64,000 nt of DNA, from positions 4,340,001 through 4,404,000 of the forward strand of contig JAJFZO010000407.1 in the NCBI GenBank assembly GCA_021397835.1. The letters run 5' to 3'. A program made the translations under genes and the position numbers. The DNA is from Moringa oleifera (Eukaryota > Streptophyta > Magnoliopsida > Brassicales > Moringaceae). Position 1 is the stretch's first letter; every line of letters starts with the position of its first letter. Shown in pieces: positions 26,801 through 38,568 of this stretch. The notes beneath the pieces are model-generated. The model had not been told where the DNA came from, ran no database searches, and saw only the letters and a program-made list of their open reading frames with translations.

Positions 26801-29800
26801 TGAACGGTTCCTTGGCTTCACAAAAAAGTTCGTCTCTTCTCAATATGTAAGTAAATTTAACATGCTTATCTGACATCAGAATAGCACAGTAAAAACTAGA
26901 GTTGCATTGAGTTTTTCTTTAAATTTCAATAGAAAGAGCTCTTCTTGGCAATGATCCGATTGCTAAGTATATCATATGAAGCTAATTGCGTAAGTTGTTG
27001 GAGAAATATGGGAAGGCAGAGGCTCAGATAGTACCAGAAGCTTGAAATTAATACATTCTACTGTTCATTGATATTCTGGGTTGTGTCCTTAAACATCTCA
27101 TCAATTATCATGTTGTGCTTGTACTTGCAGAGATGTGTCCTACAACAATTTAGTGGGCAGCCTTCCTTCTTGGGTCAGTGGACAAAATCTGCAACTGTAA
27201 GGAACTCCGAACTACAAGACATAATCATATTTCATAATAGTTCTAACAGAGCGTCTCTTTAATATTATTTCTTCGATAATCAATCAAAACTGCTGCATTT
27301 TAAGGTGTGCTTGTATTTGGTTTACTCTTATTAGTGACGAAACTAACATGGAAATCTTTATGGCGTTGAATATGCAGTAACTTGATTGCCAACAACTTCA
27401 CATTGGATGGTTCAGACATCAGGTAACCTTTGCCTTGCTCTGATCTTGACCCTTGATATCTACTTAACCTGAATGCCTGGTTGTCAAGCTGTGTTCGAAC
27501 CATTTTTTCTTTCTGATATATTTGTCCAATTCATGAACTAAGTGATTTCTTTGTTTTGTTTCAGTGGATTGCCATCAGGACTGAACTGCCTTCAGAAGAA
27601 CTTCCCTTGCAATCGGGGCCGCGGAATCTGTAAGTACAATGAAAATAGTTTCTTTCTTCCTGATCACTGAATTATGTAATATATAACCAGGAAGAGTTTC
27701 CGATTTATGTGTTGCTGTTTATACCAATTAAGACTTTCTTGATTTGTTTTGACAAGTAGTTCTTTGCTGATGCTGTGCAGATTATAATTTTGCGATCAAG
27801 TCTGGTGGGCCACAGATCACATCTTCGAGTGGAACTGTATACGAGAGGGATAATGCAACCCTTGGACCTGCAACGTATTTTGTGACTGATTCTAACAGGT
27901 GGGCAGTCAGTAATGTTGGACTCTTTACTGGAAACAACAATCCACTGTACAAAACCTCCTCTTCATCACAATTCACCAATACCCTGGACCCTGAGCTGTT
28001 CCAGACAGCAAGAATCTCTGCTTCGTCACTGAGGTATTACGGATTGGGCCTCGAGAATGGCAACTACACTGTCACTCTCCAATTCGCCGAAACCCAGATT
28101 GAAGATTCCACAACATGGCAAAGCCTTGGCAGGCGTGTTTTTGACATTTACATCCAGGTCTGTATTGCATTGCAAAGTTGCATCATGGACTGCATTTTAG
28201 CTGCTTGCTTTTTTATGAGCTTAATGGGCAAATCCTAAATAATCCTTTCTAACTGCACTGGAAATTTTGTGTTTCTTTACACCAGGGGGAACGAGTTGAT
28301 AAGGATTTTGACATACTCAAAGAGGCAGGTGGCAGAGCTAAGAGAGCAGTTCAGAAGAACTTTAAGGCAACAGTGTCAGAAAATTACATTGATGTTCATC
28401 TTTTCTGGAATGGAAAAGGGACCTGTTGCATACCTCAGCAAGGAACATATGGACCTTTGATATCAGCCATCAGTGCCACACCAGGTAAGACAAGAGCCTT
28501 ATCCTTCTGATTTTCTTGTCTGCTGATTCCAAGTTATTGACTGCTGATCTTTTTTACAGATTTTGAACCAACTGTGGGTAATAACCCTCCAACAAGTGAA
28601 AAGAGTAATACCGGTATTATCGTGGGGATTGTTGTTGGAGTCGGAGCCGTAATCTTCATATGTACTCTCGTTTTCTGCCTTATCCAAAGAAGAAGAAAGC
28701 TTCAAGCTAATCATGATGAAGGTAAACCAAAGAATCTCGCTTCATGTGCATAGAAGCTCTTCAAGTACTTATTCCCGGTCTCTACAAATTGAATTACTTT
28801 TTCTTGGTTTTATTCACTAATCTATATTTGTTTGGAATTCACAGAGCTGCTGGGTATAGATGCTAGGCCATACACGTTCAGCTACGCTGAACTGAAAACT
28901 GCTACTAATGATTTCAATCCTGCTAATAAGCTCGGAGAAGGTGGATTCGGACCTGTTTATAAGGTAACTCTCTATTCTAATCAACTAAGAACGTCTTGCT
29001 AAGCACCCATCATTAATTCATTGCCCAGAAGCTCAAGTTACGGCATTATTTCTCAATAGGGAAAACTTAATGATGGGAGAGCAGTAGCTGTGAAGCAATT
29101 GTCTGTTGCTTCTCGTCAAGGCAAGAGCCAATTCATTGCAGAAATCGCTACCATATCTGCTGTCCAACATCGTAACCTCGTGAAACTGTATGGATGCTGC
29201 ATTGAAGGAGATCAGCGGCTCCTTGTGTATGAATACTTGCCAAACAACAGTCTTGATCAAGCATTGTTTGGTATGTGAGGACATGTACTAAGCGTTCTGC
29301 TTTTCTTCATGAAATGGAAAATACAATGGAGACTTAGTTATCAATGGCTTTCATGTGGCAGGAGAAAAGAGTTTGGACATCAATTGGGCAACACGATATG
29401 AGATATGCCTGGGAGTAGCAAGAGGTCTAGCTTATCTTCACGAGGAATCAAGGATTCGAATTGTACACAGAGATGTCAAGGCCAGTAATATTCTGCTCGA
29501 CTCCCATCTCAACCCAAAGATATCAGATTTTGGTCTGGCTAAACTTTATGACGATAAGAAGACCCACATAAGCACCCGAGTTGCAGGGACAATGTAAGCT
29601 CCTGAAGTCTTCACAACCGCAATTTTTGTCTTAATTTCCATTGTTCTGGCTGATACCCAAGTGATAACTCTGCAGTGGGTATCTTGCACCGGAGTATGCC
29701 ATGCGTGGACACCTTACAGAGAAAGCAGACGTGTTTTCCTTTGGCGTTGTGGCCCTGGAGATCATCAGTGGAAGGCCGAACTCTGATACGAGCTTGGAGG

Positions 29801-30316
29801 AGAAGAAAATGTATCTTCTTGAATGGGTACGAATACCATTTCGCTGCCCCTTTTTCCATAGCTAAGAACTTCTGCAAGAACTCATCAAGGCATCATATGG
29901 GAACAAACTCATTCACTTTTTTTGTTCCTCAGGCTTGGCACCTACATGAAAACGACAAGGAAATCGAACTGGTGGACACCAACTTAACAGGATTCAACGA
30001 GGAAGAAGTGAAACGATTGATAGGAGTGGCACTCCTCTGCACTCAGGCATCGCCGATGCTCCGGCCACAAATGTCAAGGGTGGTGGCTATGCTTTCAGGT
30101 GATGCAGATGTAAGCACAGTGACTTCCAGGCCTGGATACTTGACTGGCTGGGACTTCAGTGACATATCCAGCTTTATGAGCGAGTCTGAAGCTAAAGCAA
30201 GCGACAACAGCCGCCACAATACATCCACAAGCACAAGCATGACAGCTGATCTGAGTAACAAAGCAACTAGTCCTTCAAATCCCATGCTACATAGCATCAT
30301 CGGAGATGGTAGATGA
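23814..30316 (+). CDS. Malectin-domain LRR receptor-like kinase, LRR-VIII-2 (At1g56140-like)
   Basis: Read as 24 exons: 23814-23934, 24464-24653, 24740-24811, 24953-25024, 25116-25187, 25383-25454, 25589-25660, 25774-25845, 26036-26107, 26190-26261, 26372-26443, 26622-26693, 26781-26846, 27131-27196, 27378-27422, 27565-27629, 27781-28157, 28286-28484, 28560-28721, 28845-28963, 29060-29270, 29362-29593, 29676-29826, 29933-30316. Total 3108 nt, 1035 aa. Order: signal peptide (1-28), LRR N-cap, about 12 LRRs, malectin di-glucose-binding domain (about 425-616), one membrane helix (about 635-658), kinase (about 690-965). The kinase keeps the glycine loop [14 protein letters not shown] lysine, [12 protein letters not shown] and DFGLAKL, so it looks active and RD-type. 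Such receptors sit in the plasma membrane; relatives act in cell-surface sensing and immunity, ligand unknown. NOP56 follows 1 kb downstream. Confidence 0.93.
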
Positions 30317-30621
30317 ATCAGTTCTTCACATATTTTCGAAGAAATCATATATTCTTGAGTTGGAAGCTTGTATATAATAAATGGGTGTTGATTTATTTTC
30401 CGTATCCCTTGACTCATTGTCATTGTTTTCCTGAATCTCAGATATATAAGATGGTTAATTTAACCATTGAAATGGCAGAAGTCAGTTTCTTTTTTCTCAG
30501 TGTTTCTTGACTGATATGCACTGTGAACTGTCTTTATGCTGGGCTTAACCTTAGATTGACCTAATTGTGAGCAAATAAATTAAATCTGGAAAATAGTAAT
30601 TAAATTATATTTAAGATAAAT

Positions 30622-30660
30622 GTTATATAAAATTTTGATATTTATTTTATATTATCAATT
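30622..30660. repeat. Terminal-repeat-like AT-rich sequence (MITE-like family)
   Basis: This stretch closely resembles the reverse complement of 41346-41380 and the left end at 40887. It lies in an AT-rich block (30600-31040) between the receptor kinase and NOP56, with no coding content. It is probably a remnant of a short non-autonomous element; the other end was not located with confidence. Confidence 0.4.
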
Positions 30661-31052
30661 ATTTGGATTAAATTAAATGTTATTAAAAATTCAATTTAAT
30701 TAAATTTAAAATTTCATATAACAAATTTTCCTCTAAAATTTTTTATAAATATAAAAAAATTTAAACAGTGGTTACAAAAATGTTTTAGAATTTTTTAATA
30801 TTAAAAATAAATTGAAATTAAAAATTATTTAAATTTAAATAAATAATTTATTTAATTTATTTTAAAAACATTTTAATAAAAAAATATTTTTGTAATTATT
30901 AAAATTAAATCAAATTAAATTAATAGATAAAAATTTAATTTTTTTAACATAAAAATTTTAATTAATAACTTAAAATATATATATTAATGTTTTATAACTT
31001 TTAACCTTTAAATTAAATTAGTTAAATTGATTAAAAAAATTACAATCTTGAT

Positions 31053-31209
31053 TGGGCTTTGGGGTTCTGGAGCTGTAATATGATCAAGTACAGTATTGGG
31101 TTGGGTCCATTAAGTTACAGCCCTAGCTCAAAGTGTTGGCGCTTGACCATATATATCGTACATAAGAGCTTAAACCCTAGACTGTTCTGTTCTTCTCCCT
31201 CAAACCCTA
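31053..31209 (+). promoter_or_regulatory. NOP56 promoter: site II element and two telo-boxes
   Basis: TGGGCT (site II) at 31053-31058, and AAACCCTA (telo-box) at 31172-31179 and 31202-31209, all within 280 bp of the NOP56 start at 31331. In plants this combination marks genes for ribosomal proteins and nucleolar factors and is bound by TCP and telo-box-binding factors. The motifs are seen directly; function is inferred. Confidence 0.65.
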
Positions 31210-31330
31210 TATTTCTCACTTTCCTGCTCGTCCACCTCTCGACAAATTATACAAATTGAGGTACCCTTTCGGCGGGAACAGTGGGAAGGGTTCTAATTGG
31301 GAAGATAGTTTGTGCTGCTGAGCCTTTTCA

Positions 31331-34300
31331 ATGGCTCTCTATCTTTTGTATGAATCGGCCTCTGGCTACTCCCTGTTTTTGGCGCATGGCCTCGACGAAA
31401 TCGGGCAGAACACCGAGGCGGTACGGAACTCCATTACGGACATGAACCGATTCGGACGGGTCGTCGAGCTCACTGCTTTTCATCCCTTTGAGTCTGCTCT
31501 CGATGCCCTCAATCAGTGCAACTCTGTTTCTGAAGGTAACGAATACTGAGCTTGTCCCGTTAGTTTTGCTTCATCAATGACATGCATTACTCAGAAATTT
31601 CTGTAGATCCTTCTTATGTACTTGTGTGGGTTTGTGCCTAAGTAAGCCTCATGTTTGCTGTTTATTGTGTTCAGTTGAATCAGCATGTGGTGTGTCTCTG
31701 TGTGTATATATGCTGAGAACTTGAAGGGGAAAGAAAAGAGAGGGATATGGGGTGTGTGTAGTGTGGCTGTTATATTTCCTTGTTATGCCTCTGAAGCAAA
31801 TAAATATCATTGGGCATTAATTCGGGGAACTTTCTCTGGGTTTTAGAAATTTGAGTGTTTCTCCTTCGTTCGTGCATCTTGTGTTTAGCTTTGTAACTGT
31901 GCACTTAAATTCTCTTTTTCATTTGTGATGTCACTTCCTAAGTTTCTTAGCTAAAGTTACTGTTTCTCCCTGTTTGAAGTCTTGTCTTATCATTTGTATC
32001 CAGCCGACCCAAATAGGCTTGCTGGCTTGGTTTTTTTTAGCTTATTTTCTTTTGCTGGTGCTTATGTGGTTGGGAGAGGGTGTTTGGTCCAATTAGAGGT
32101 TGGTGTATCTCTTTGTATGTCTTTTCTAAAATCTACTGAGCTGTACTGCATTTTTTGGTTAATCTTTGATTGGTTTTGAGGATGGTCGAGAGTGGAAAAG
32201 AATATGAATATTAAACCTATGTGCCTTGCTTGTCCATTCTGCACATTATGCAATGTTTTAATTGAGCCAAATGGGTACGTCATGGTCAGTTGGTTTGTGT
32301 TTAAACCTCGAAAATAAGTAAGGGAAGTTTCAATTTATGTCAATCTTCCCTTATCTTATTCTTGGATCTTGACTGAGAAACGGGGCCTATTTTCTGGGAA
32401 ATATGATAGGAAGTTTAACTGCTTACTGGTTAGCTATCAAAAATAGATTGACTCCTTTCTTATTTTCATGTGAGGATGCAATTCAAACCTCTATGAGTTT
32501 TAACTTGCAGGGATTATGACTGATGAGTTGAGGAACTTTTTGGAGTTGAATCTACCAAAAGTCAAGGAAGGTAAGAAACCAAAGTTCAGTTTAGGAGTTG
32601 CAGAGCCTAAAATTGGGTCACATATCTTTGAAGATACTAAAATTCCATGCCAAAGCAATGAGTTTGTTTTAGAGCTTCTCCGAGGTGTGAGGCTGCACTT
32701 TGACAGGTTTATCAAGGACTTGAAGGTTTGCATTTTCTGTAGCTCAGAGTTTTTCTTCCCTCCATTGGCAAAGTCATAAGACTTTTTCTCATTCAGTTTC
32801 ACCAATTCTCTCTTCTCATTCTCTGTCTGTGTCTCTCCCACTCTCTCCCTCGTGTAACAGCCTGGGGACTTGGAGAAAGCTCAACTAGGTCTGGGGCACA
32901 GTTACAGCAGGGCAAAGGTTAAGTTTAATGTTAATCGAGTTGACAATATGATCATTCAAGCAATTTTCCTTCTTGACACTCTCGACAAGGACATCAATTC
33001 CTTCTCTATGAGAGTCAGGTTTGTTACAGTGTTTTCTTGCAACATGTGAATGAAAGAATTGCAATTATTGATGTCCCTTTGGCATATTGAATGCTCTCTA
33101 ACGAAAAGTTGTCTTTTGTCTTATCACTTCCTGCAGAGAATGGTACTCATGGCATTTCCCTGAACTAGTGAAGATTGTCAATGACAACTATCTCTATGCC
33201 AAAGTTGCTAAGCTTATAGAAGACAAGTCAAAGTTGACTGATGAGCACATCCCTGCCTTAACAGACATACTTGGGGACGAAGATAAGGCAAAGGAAATCA
33301 TAGAAGCTGGCAAAGCATCAATGGGTACGATTTACCTACTTATACTACATTTTGATGATTTTCCCACTGATCTGAGTTTTGATTTTTGGACCTCATTTCT
33401 TAGTCTAAATCTTTTGATATTCCACTCTGCAGGGCAGGATTTGTCCCCAGTTGATTTGATTAATGTCCAACAATTTGCTCAGAGGGTCATGGACCTCTCT
33501 GAATACCGGAAGAAGCTTTATGAATATTTGGTTACCAAAATGAATGATATTGCACCCAATTTGGCTTCCCTGATTGGAGAAGTTGTTGCAGCTCGGTTGA
33601 TTTCACATGCTGGTAGTCTCACAAATCTGGCTAAGTGCCCTTCTTCAACGCTTCAGATTCTTGGTGCAGAGAAGGCACTTTTCAGGTGTTTTTACATCTC
33701 TTCTTTTTCGTCTTTTTTGAATTTTGATTTTCTTTCCACTTAAACTTAAATTCATTTGTTGCTCTTGTCAGGGCATTGAAGACCAGGGGAAACACGCCAA
33801 AGTATGGTCTGATTTTCCATTCATCCTTTATTGGTCGAGCATCTGCAAGGAACAAAGGTCGAATGGCTCGCTATCTTGCAAATAAGTGTTCTATTGCATC
33901 TCGCATTGATTGTTTCGCAGGTAAGTTCGATTGCTTTTGATAAGTTATGGTTTCACTAATTCGATTCTCTTAACTTTTCTTTCCTTTTTATTTTATAGAG
34001 AGGAGTACTACAGCTTTTGGTGAGAAGCTGCGTGAACAAGTTGAAGAACGACTTGATTTTTATGACAAGGGAATTGCACCACGTAAAAACATTGATGTGA
34101 TGAAAGCTGCAATGGAGAGTACACATGGCAAAGGTTTTTGCTTGCTGAACTTATCTCATCCAGTGTAATTCAAACAATTTGAATATTTAGCTGGTGTTGG
34201 GAAACTGTGTGAATGATAAAGTTAAACTTAGAGCATCCTTCACATGCATTATGTGCTAGCACCCCGCAATTTGAACTATATTAATCTCTTTGATGAAGTT

Positions 34301-34725
34301 GATGTATTATGCTTTGCTTGTGTTTATTTGTATTTCACACGGTTATTTGTTCTATTTGATGATGCTTTTTTGCTTCTGCAGATGCAGAGATGGAAGATGC
34401 AGAGCCTACTGAAGCTCCGGTGAAAAAGAGCAAGAAGAAGTCAAAATCTGCACAAACTGAAGATGATGATGAGCCTATGGAACCAGCTGCTGCTACAAAT
34501 GGAGATGCTTCTGGGCATCCTAAATCTGAGAAGAAGAAGAAAAAGAAGGAGAAGCGGAAACTGGAGCAGGAACAGGAGCAAGCAGTGGAGAAATCAAACG
34601 GTACAAATGGATTGGATTCTGAGCAGAATGGAAAAGCCAAGAAGAAAAAGAAGAGTAAAGATGGTGACGAAGTGGCTGCTAATGATACCAAGAAGAAGAA
34701 GAAGTCTAGAACCAAAGATGAGTAA
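31331..34725 (+). CDS. NOP56: NOP56, box C/D snoRNP core protein
   Basis: Eight exons: 31331-31535, 32511-32725, 32861-33018, 33137-33324, 33433-33685, 33772-33920, 33999-34133, 34382-34725; 1647 nt, 548 aa. It begins [20 protein letters not shown], characteristic of NOP56 rather than NOP58. The NOP5 N-terminal domain is followed by a coiled coil and the Nop RNA-binding domain, with the [19 protein letters not shown] block, [19 protein letters not shown] and [16 protein letters not shown]. The C-terminus is a long KKE/KKK tail (exon 8). NOP56 binds fibrillarin, NOP58 and the 15.5K protein and guides 2'-O-methylation of rRNA in the nucleolus. All domains are intact. The long first intron (975 bp) may contain regulatory sequence. 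The telo-box/site II promoter agrees with co-regulation with other ribosome-biogenesis genes, such as the NOC3 gene at the left edge. Confidence 0.96.
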
Positions 34726-35370
34726 ATCTTGTTAGAAAATTGGCCAAATCTGGGTCAAGGGGATCTAAAATATTTTTGTTGTTGGTTGTAGAAATTGACG
34801 TTGCGCATGCTATTGTTCTTCTAAATTAGGTTTCTAAGAACCTTGCTAAATGTTGAACTTTAATATGAGAATTTGTACTTGTGTTCATCTTTTGGTATTC
34901 CTGCAAAATTGGTTAATCATTGTAGGGCAGTAATGCTGAGAAGTCCATGGCTACAAAAAAGAAATGGCATGAGGCTTCTTTTTGACTATGAACATGAGAC
35001 TCTGGCAAAAGAATTTTCTCTGTTGCTTTTGTTATTATAAGATATTTACAGTGTAAATTAAAGAGAGGTAGGTGCCTGTTGCTGTTCTTGGACTTCAAGT
35101 TCTGAAAACTTATCAAAAGTTTTTTTAGCAAGCAGGTAATTTGAATGATTTGAGAGGAAAAGAAATGGCACATGAACACTTAAAACTCAGTCTGAAATAA
35201 ATCCCCATATAATTAATTTATGACAAAAAGCAGAACAGAATATTCTGCAATTAGCTTCCCATCCCAAAAACAAAATCCCAAGAGAAGCATTCCTTCACCC
35301 ATAAAGGAACCAATTAGAATTTTATGTCTGATCTGATCCATGACTTACCCTTCAATCAAAAGGCTTGAAT
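34726..35370. other. Convergent 3' region, NOP56 / membrane protein gene
   Basis: The two genes face each other here. The space should contain both 3' untranslated regions. I see no other gene and no repeat worth naming. Confidence 0.6.
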
Positions 35371-35979
35371 CTAGCTACACAAGATCACCCTTGTCAATCC
35401 CAGAACCAGACATGACACAGTGAAGAAGAAGAACGTCACCAAGTCCCTTGCAGACCATTGCTTCACTGCCTTGGCTTCCACTCGGAGACTCTTAGCTCTC
35501 CTCAACGCATCGACTTCCTTCAGCAAATCAAATTCCAGGCCCTTCTTCTTCAATTCCTCAACACACTTAGCCAGTAACTTCCCATCCTCTTTCTCTCTCT
35601 CCAGCAGTTTCTCCAAGTGACCCTCGACATCTGACTTGTACCGGACGGCCCAGATCATCCCCAGGGAACAGAGAAGAGAACACAGAGACGGGATCCATGA
35701 TCTATGGCATGCCCCGGTGGGTGGGTCCCTTGAGGAGGCGTTGAAGAGGAGGAGAAGAGAGATAGAGTGGAAGAGGAAAAAGAATATGTAGAGCTGCGTG
35801 ATTTCTTTGCGCACCGAGTCGATTTGAGTCTCTTTCAAAGCTACCCTGTTGAGAATCAGTTCTTCCTCTTTCAGCCATTGCTTCAGGAGAAGCTTGTGGG
35901 TGGGCGTTTCGGCGATTTGGTGCAGCGGGTGCGGTGCCTTTGGCTCCATTACTGACAGGTTTGTGCTCTGGTCAGCCAT
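35371..35979 (-). CDS. Unrecognised plant membrane protein with coiled coil (202 aa)
   Basis: Single-exon frame from ATG at 35979 to a stop at 35371. Visible layout: a polar N-terminus (1-60), a membrane helix at about 63-82 (IFFFLFHSISLLLLF), a second at about 93-111 (PSLCSLLCSLGMIWAV), a charged, probably coiled-coil stretch at about 113-178 rich in K, E and L, and a C-terminal membrane helix at about 180-200 followed by a very short tail. Composition, codon use and length all look like a true gene. The arrangement of two helices, a coiled coil and a final helix is reminiscent of ER insertion-receptor subunits such as GET1/WRB, but I see no sequence match that would justify the name. It is convergent with NOP56. 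Confidence 0.8.
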   Translation of the reverse strand: MADQSTNLSVMEPKAPHPLHQIAETPTHKLLLKQWLKEEELILNRVALKETQIDSVRKEITQLYIFFFLFHSISLLLLFNASSRDPPTGACHRSWIPSLCSLLCSLGMIWAVRYKSDVEGHLEKLLEREKEDGKLLAKCVEELKKKGLEFDLLKEVDALRRAKSLRVEAKAVKQWSARDLVTFFFFTVSCLVLGLTRVILCS

Positions 35980-36649
35980 AAATATATGCAGAGAGAGACA
36001 CGAACTCAGAGAGAGCTAGAGAAATGCTTGCGAAATGAATAACCGAGAGAGAATGAGAGAAGCAAAGAGAGGTTTGCAGTGCTTCATCTCAACGGGCAAC
36101 TATTGTTTTTGAATCTCTGTAACGGTCGAAAGCACGAAATCTTTAATCAAACGTGGAATCCCAATAATACCCTTAGAAGGTGAATTAAATAATTTTATCG
36201 CCGATCGCGATTCTGCTTTTGGCAACGGCTTCCATAAATACATGCCAACGTGTACGTACACGCCTGTAGATTCACACGTGTTTGAGAATGATCATGATAT
36301 TAGTTAGTTATTACGTGTTGAACAAGATAGGTCCAACAATTAAGAACCGGATGATAATGACCAATGCTCATTATTGATAGAATCAGTCTTTTATTATTTC
36401 CATAAATATGAAATTCCAATGTTAGCTTTAAATCAAATCAGTATATTAATTCTTCTTATTATCACTATAAGGTTCTCGTTGCTATTATTTTTTTTTTTTG
36501 GACCATAAAAAACATAATGGTCATATTAATATGAACAAGAATTTTTTACAACTCGTGGTGAATTTTATAGTATAAAGTTTAAAATATGTTTTCACTTTTA
36601 TAATGGTTGTTTAAAAAAATTAAATATATATATATAATTATAGATACAA

Positions 36650-36778
36650 ATTATATAAAATTATAAGGTTTATTCTATGATATCAATCAAAATTTTATAG
36701 TTAAAAAGTGATATATCAAAGTTTGATTTGTTAATTTAATTTAAATTTAATCTTAAGTCGAATAATTATGAAAAATTA
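36650..36778. repeat. Dispersed AT-rich repeat, copy A (MITE-like)
   Basis: Aligns by eye along its whole length with 40887-41014, sharing blocks such as ATTATATAAAATT, TATCAATCAAA and AGTTATGAAAAATTA or close variants. No coding capacity. It is likely a decayed non-autonomous element. Confidence 0.6.
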
Positions 36779-37250
36779 TTACTATGTTCAGTGTTGAAAT
36801 AACTCAAATAAATTATTCACTTTATATCTATCTCTTAAATTTAATCTATTTTTAATTTAAAATTTATTTTTATTTTTTTATATTATAAATTAAAATTATG
36901 TATTTTTTATCTTAAAAAAATTCTAAATTTTCTCGCAACAAAAACTTATAGATATTTTTATATTTATAGACAATTTTAAATTAAAATTTATTATATAAAA
37001 TCTTTAACTAAAATACTTTATTTTAAAATTTTTTTAATTTAATTTAATTTAATCTAACGAGATCATATTTATTATTTTTAAATATTAAAATTTTATATAA
37101 AAAATTTAATTAATAATTTTATTAAATTATCAAATTATTATGGTTTATTAAAAACTTGTACACATCTAAAACTTAAAAAAAAAAAAAAAAAAAACTTGAT
37201 CCTATTAATATGTGGCCCGAGTACAATGTGTATATTTGAGTCACTTACAT

Positions 37251-37323
37251 TGCATTTATTTTGGTAGGTACCATTGAGTTGCCTAACTGTGCATTTATTT
37301 TGGTGAGTAATGTTGGGTTGCCT
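37251..37323. repeat. Two-copy tandem repeat, period 39 bp
   Basis: Units at 37251-37284 and 37290-37323 both start TGCATTTATTTTGGT and end GTTGCCT, with a few mismatches in the middle. Because the period is a multiple of three, a minus-strand open frame here shows a repeated peptide, but there is no other sign that it is a gene. Confidence 0.8.
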
Positions 37324-37508
37324 TACATTTACCATAACTGGCAAACTACCTTATTCTGCAGTTCCCTTATTTATTCACCTGCCTTTAATTATTTCTAATG
37401 TCATAAAATTTTGATTAAATCTATGGTAGCTAGAGGTGTCTGACTGAGAATGATTTCAGAAGAATCAGATTTTTTTTTTCCTTTGTTTTACTCGTTGGCA
37501 TTTTAGGA

Positions 37509-37530
37509 ATATATATATATATATATATAT
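37509..37530. repeat. AT dinucleotide microsatellite
   Basis: Eleven uninterrupted AT units. Similar TA/AT runs occur at 40216-40233 and 62689-62708. Confidence 0.9.
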
Positions 37531-38340
37531 AATTTATCATATAATTATAAAAATAAAAAATAAATATTAATAAATTTAAATTAATTATACATTTGATTTT
37601 AGTTAAACATTAAGTTTAGAAGGTATAAAAAATTAAGATAATTTTATAGCAACAATATCCAAAAAAAGAGAATCAAATAAGGTCTCAAATTTTGACAATA
37701 AAAAGTTTTAAATAATTAAAAAGTTATTAAATTTAACTCAAAATTTATAATATAAATCTTTTTAATTTGAATAATTATTTTAAAAAAATTAACCAGATTC
37801 TTTAAACTGAATCAAATTAAAAATTTTAAGTCAACATTGTATAATATCTTAATTTAAATAATCCCTTAAAAATTAGAGGTAAAATCTATTTTATATTAAA
37901 TTAAAATATTAAATATAATTAATCCCATTAATGTCTTAAAATTTAAAATAAAAAATATATAAATTAAACTATTTTTAATTGTTATTTAAAAAATAAAATA
38001 AATTAAAATATTTATTTTATTAAATTACGAGGTAGCATACCACTTTAAAAAAATTCCAACGAAAATTAGATGAGCAAAACTGGAGACAGAGAAGGCAAAA
38101 CCACCGCTAACGAAGAGAGCGAACAGGAGTCCTGGTTGAAACCATGGACTTCAACAAGCAGGCCATATTCAGATAATATTTGCAAAATCTGTCAAGATCT
38201 ATTCTGACGAGAAATTACAATCGGGTTTATGTTAACAAATTTGACTGCACAGAACACTTTTTGCTTCCAAATTTGCACTAAGCTAAGCGTAATAGAGAGA
38301 TTCAGCAATCAGGTCTTGAGTCACAGAAACTGGAAGAAAA

Positions 38341-38568
38341 TCATGAGATCTCGTAGTACGATCCGTTGAGATCATGACCAGACGGGGTCTCCTGAAACTG
38401 CAAAACGGGCAAGCTCCCGACGTCCCGTTTGCAAAGCTGCTGTGCCTGTTCCATGCTTTGCAGGACGATGAGGGCGTAGAACGACAGCAGCCCAAGCAGA
38501 CAGAGCCCGTAAACAATCCTGGAGAAGTTGAAGAAGATGTGATACGCCACCAACGACAAGTAATACAT
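38341..38568 (-). CDS. Possible 75-aa single-pass membrane micro-protein
   Basis: Frame from ATG at 38568 to TGA at 38343-38341. A longer reading from 38571 would need GTG. The first 36 residues contain a strong membrane helix (about 13-36, rich in L, F, Y), then a polar tail of 39 residues ending SGHDLNGSYYEIS with a tyrosine pair. On the same strand a TATA sequence (TTATATATCC, 38690-38681) sits about 115 bp upstream, and the region is clearly less AT-rich than its surroundings. I do not recognise the family. It could encode a small membrane regulator or a peptide precursor; alternatively the frame may be fortuitous. There is no close neighbour to suggest a role. Confidence 0.45.
   Translation of the reverse strand: MYYLSLVAYHIFFNFSRIVYGLCLLGLLSFYALIVLQSMEQAQQLCKRDVGSLPVLQFQETPSGHDLNGSYYEIS

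Larger units (their letters stand above)
35980..38340. other. AT-rich spacer with degenerate repeats
   Basis: The first 250 bp probably contain the promoter of the membrane protein gene. The rest is AT-rich with long homopolymers (A-run at about 37175-37193) and an AT microsatellite at 37509-37530. It holds one copy of the MITE-like repeat (36650-36778) and a 39-bp-period tandem duplication (37251-37323). No gene is supported. Confidence 0.6.

Noticed and set aside
31536..34381. Box C/D snoRNAs in NOP56 introns, as in animals
   Set aside because: TGATGA-like sequences occur (for example near 34291) but without a suitably spaced CTGA and terminal stem.
34335..34715. Minus-strand protein rich in Phe/Ser
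   Set aside because: It is the antisense shadow of the lysine-rich tail of NOP56.
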